34,414 bases of DNA from Lachnospiraceae bacterium (GTDB taxonomy: Bacteria > Bacillota > Clostridia > Lachnospirales > Lachnospiraceae). The position numbers were made by a program, and so were the translations under genes. The notes below the pieces were generated by a model. That model did no database searches, had not been told where the DNA came from, and saw only the letters and a program-made list of their open reading frames with translations. This document shows, piece after piece, positions 32,603-34,414 of the stretch (position 1 is the first letter of the stretch; every line of letters starts with the position of its first letter). The stretch is from NCBI GenBank assembly GCA_017634175.1, contig JAGBNY010000012.1, forward strand, positions 1 to 34,414, read 5' to 3'.

Positions 32603-33403
32603 ATTGATGATCTCCGCGATGCCGTCATGATTATTGTCATTCTCGGTAATGAAATTCGCGGCATCTTTCACGCATGGATCTGCATTCTTCATTGCGAAAC
32701 CGTGTTTGGCAATTTGGAGCATTTCAATATCATTGGGAGAGTCTCCGGCTGCATAGGTATTTTCCATTGAAACACCGAGGATTTTTGCAGTTTGAATAAG
32801 TGCTGTCCCTTTGTTCGTGCCTTTGCTTACGATTTCAAGCAAAGAGTCTCCTGATGAGAAAGAGTCTAAGGGAGAGTCCGGGAGATTAGCTATCCAAGAT
32901 TGGAAGCTTTTTAGGGCTTCAGGATCATCCATGTGAATAACCAGCATTTTTTCAGGGTTTTGTGTCAGCTCATCAGTAGAAGAAATGAGCTTGCGATCGA
33001 TCCCAATGCGGCCGCAATACCAGTCCAACAATTCTAAATTTGATGTTTTTTCAACCACAACTGAGTCTTTTTCATAGGTCTGAATATAGAGTCCCCTCTT
33101 ACGGGCTTCGGAAAAGACCATCCTAACGATTTCTAGGGGAATTTCGGCCCTGAATAGGGTCGTATTTTTAAATATATCGTAAATGACGCAGCCATTGAAT
33201 GCTATGACTAGACAGCCTTCCCCGCTCAGGCCTAAGCGTGCTGCTTGATTTAGGGCGCTAATTAAGGGACGGCCGGTAGATATAATCACATAATGACCCA
33301 TAGATAAGACTCTATGTATTGCTTTATAATTGGCCTCAGAGATATTCTTTTCATCATCTAAGAGGGTTCCGTCTAGATCTAAAAATAAAGCTAATTTTTC
33401 CAT
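32579..33403 (-). CDS. Cof-type HAD-IIB phosphatase
   Basis: A 274-residue protein of the Cof/YidA class of HAD hydrolases, typically acting on small phosphorylated metabolites. LFLDLDGTLLDD at the N-terminus is motif I and IISTGRP motif II. GTNKGTAL supplies the Lys of motif III, and AAGDSPNDIEML is motif IV. The C-terminal INKYI is typical. ATG 33403 is the only sensible start; the reading frame extends 38 codons upstream but into non-homologous sequence. A promoter ends just before this ATG, implying a leader of only a few bases and no ribosome site. The substrate is unknown. Confidence 0.93.
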   Translation of the reverse strand: MEKLALFLDLDGTLLDDEKNISEANYKAIHRVLSMGHYVIISTGRPLISALNQAARLGLSGEGCLVIAFNGCVIYDIFKNTTLFRAEIPLEIVRMVFSEARKRGLYIQTYEKDSVVVEKTSNLELLDWYCGRIGIDRKLISSTDELTQNPEKMLVIHMDDPEALKSFQSWIANLPDSPLDSFSSGDSLLEIVSKGTNKGTALIQTAKILGVSMENTYAAGDSPNDIEMLQIAKHGFAMKNADPCVKDAANFITENDNNHDGIAEIINKYILPVQ

Positions 33404-33410
33404 AGCAGCT

Positions 33411-33439
33411 ATAATATAGAAAAACAAACTGTTTATCAA
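33411..33439 (-). promoter_or_regulatory. Promoter of the Cof-type gene, overlapping the telA 5' region
   Basis: Minus-strand TTGATA (33439-33434) and TATTAT (33416-33411), 17 bases apart. Initiation near 33404 would give an almost leaderless mRNA. The -35 touches the telA Shine-Dalgarno, and a plus-strand TATAAT (33410-33415) overlaps the -10. Confidence 0.65.
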
Positions 33440-33450
33440 GGAGGTAAGAA

Positions 33451-34414
33451 ATGGCATTTTCACTTGATTTACCTGATTCTGAAGAAATAAAAAAACAGGT
33501 CGAGGCCGAGCTGGCACCGACTGAAAAAGATCATGAGGTGATATCGGAAGTAGTCAAGAAAAACGGGGACGATATCATGAATACCGATCTCGACTCTCTT
33601 GCGAGTCGGAAGGAGATCACTTCGGTCATCGCTGAATTTGGAGCGGACTTAATGGAAAAGTCTGAGTCCAAAAACTCAATCTTGCAAAAAAGGCTAGTGG
33701 ACATAGGGGCTAACGATGCCGGGACAGCAGCCATTTCTAAGGGGATAGAGGATTTATCAATTCAAATGAGAGATTTGGACCCATCTGGGGTCGATTTTGC
33801 AAAAACAGGTTTCTTGGGCAAATTGGTAAATCCCGTTAGAAGGTACTTTGAAAAATACAAGACCGCAGATCAGGAAATAGCGGGGATAATAGAGTCCATG
33901 GAAAAGGGCAGGATTGCTCTTAAGAACGATAATACCACCTTGGAAATCGAAGAGGTGGCGATGAGGAATCTCACCAAGGAATTGAATAAGAAGATAGAGC
34001 TGGGGGTGCAGTTGGACTCCTATCTTCAGGACGCCGTGGACAATGAAAGGGCAAAAGGCGGAGACGAGGACAAGATTCGTTTTGTGGAAGAAGAGGTGCT
34101 TTTTCCCCTGCGCCAGAGGATAATGGATTTCCAGCAGCTCCTGACCGTGAATCAGCAGGGTATCATTGCGATGGAAGTCATTAGGAAGAATAACAGCGAA
34201 TTGATCCGCTCAGTTGATAGGGCGAAAACGGTCACAGTGTCCTCTCTTAGAGTCGCAGTGACTATAGCCGGGGCTCTTTACAATCAAAAAATAGTATTGG
34301 AAAAGGTGAATCTTTTGAATTCAGCTACGAATCAGATGATTTCGGCCACATCCAAGATGCTGAAGGAGCAGGGGGTAGCGGTACAGAAACAGGCGGTGGA
34401 AGCGAATCTTTCTC
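33451..34414 (+). CDS. TelA family (toxic anion resistance) protein, 3' end outside the window
   Basis: 321 codons are visible and the frame is open at the window edge. LDPSGVDFAKTGFLGKLVNP and RRYFEKYKTADQEI form the diagnostic TelA segment near residues 110-145. The rest is a long, charged helical protein with heptad-like spacing and ends in Ala/Ser-rich helices. TelA proteins are cytoplasmic, were named for tellurite resistance, and are also linked to tolerance of cell-wall-active compounds; their biochemical role is unclear. AAGGAGGT (33438-33445) lies five bases before the ATG. The XpaC-like gene upstream suggests an xpaC-telA functional pair, here separated by three other genes. Confidence 0.93.
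   Translation, partial: MAFSLDLPDSEEIKKQVEAELAPTEKDHEVISEVVKKNGDDIMNTDLDSLASRKEITSVIAEFGADLMEKSESKNSILQKRLVDIGANDAGTAAISKGIEDLSIQMRDLDPSGVDFAKTGFLGKLVNPVRRYFEKYKTADQEIAGIIESMEKGRIALKNDNTTLEIEEVAMRNLTKELNKKIELGVQLDSYLQDAVDNERAKGGDEDKIRFVEEEVLFPLRQRIMDFQQLLTVNQQGIIAMEVIRKNNSELIRSVDRAKTVTVSSLRVAVTIAGALYNQKIVLEKVNLLNSATNQMISATSKMLKEQGVAVQKQAVEANLS

Overview
The window looks like a chromosomal segment of an anaerobic Firmicute, most likely a member of the Lachnospiraceae (Clostridia). This is inferred from protein character and not from any search. Pointers are RNase Y next to recA, DegV, the TelA/XpaC pair, a DUF3048 lipoprotein, a Bacillus-type SOS box, strong AGGAGG ribosome sites and heavy use of AGG/AGA arginine and ATA isoleucine codons. 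There are no rRNA or tRNA genes, CRISPR arrays, transposases, integrases or phage genes. Most of it is ordinary core genome, and the interest lies in unnamed operons and intergenic structure.

Layout. (1) 3-1187: 3' part of a membrane-anchored, acidic, low-complexity protein with recurring V-S-x-N motifs, ending at a terminator. (2) 1458-8327: a tight four-gene operon of unknown function: a ~1,190-residue beta/helical-repeat protein, an Hsp70/actin-like protein, a TPR protein and a coiled-coil membrane protein. From memory the first two resemble the DUF5717 and DUF5716 families. (3) 8395-11124: purB-purA, the two steps from IMP to AMP. (4) 14376 down to 11149, minus strand: cobS with a cysteine-rich small protein, then a DUF3048 lipoprotein, a 2[4Fe-4S] ferredoxin and a YigZ/IMPACT protein. 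(5) 14518-17441: recA with a near-consensus SOS box, then rny from its own promoter. (6) 17607-23120: a compact six-gene operon (DegV, a MetH-activation-like protein, TtcA-like, CorC/HlyC-like, a HAD-domain protein, radical SAM/SPASM). (7) 24095-23166, minus: a DHH phosphoesterase. (8) 24244-27407: an unknown protein, an EAL phosphodiesterase with a degenerate GGDEF domain, and a GGDEF cyclase with a C-terminal PAS-like domain. (9) 28864-27596, minus: lysA-like decarboxylase. (10) 29206-34414: XpaC-like protein, solute-binding/VWA protein, HAD phosphatase, a Cof-type HAD on the minus strand, and the 5' part of telA.

How the genes work together. recA and rny are housekeeping genes. The EAL and GGDEF genes form a c-di-GMP pair. 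cobS, its cysteine-rich partner and the MetH-activation-like gene point to corrinoid metabolism. XpaC-like, VWA and TelA proteins probably form an envelope-stress or surface module. The second-region operon pairs an Hsp70-like ATPase fold with TPR and membrane partners and may be an undescribed envelope-associated machine.

The most unusual signal is a family of three 82-106 bp intergenic elements (14592-14691, 28910-28991, 29068-29173). Their ends are shared and imperfectly inverted (GTAACTATT ... TTCTGAATAGCTGCC), while their internal hairpin arms have unrelated sequences. All three lie between a predicted promoter and a start codon, in the leaders of recA, lysA and the XpaC-like gene. A second, GC-rich element with interleaved pairing (27496-27588) lies between two convergent genes.
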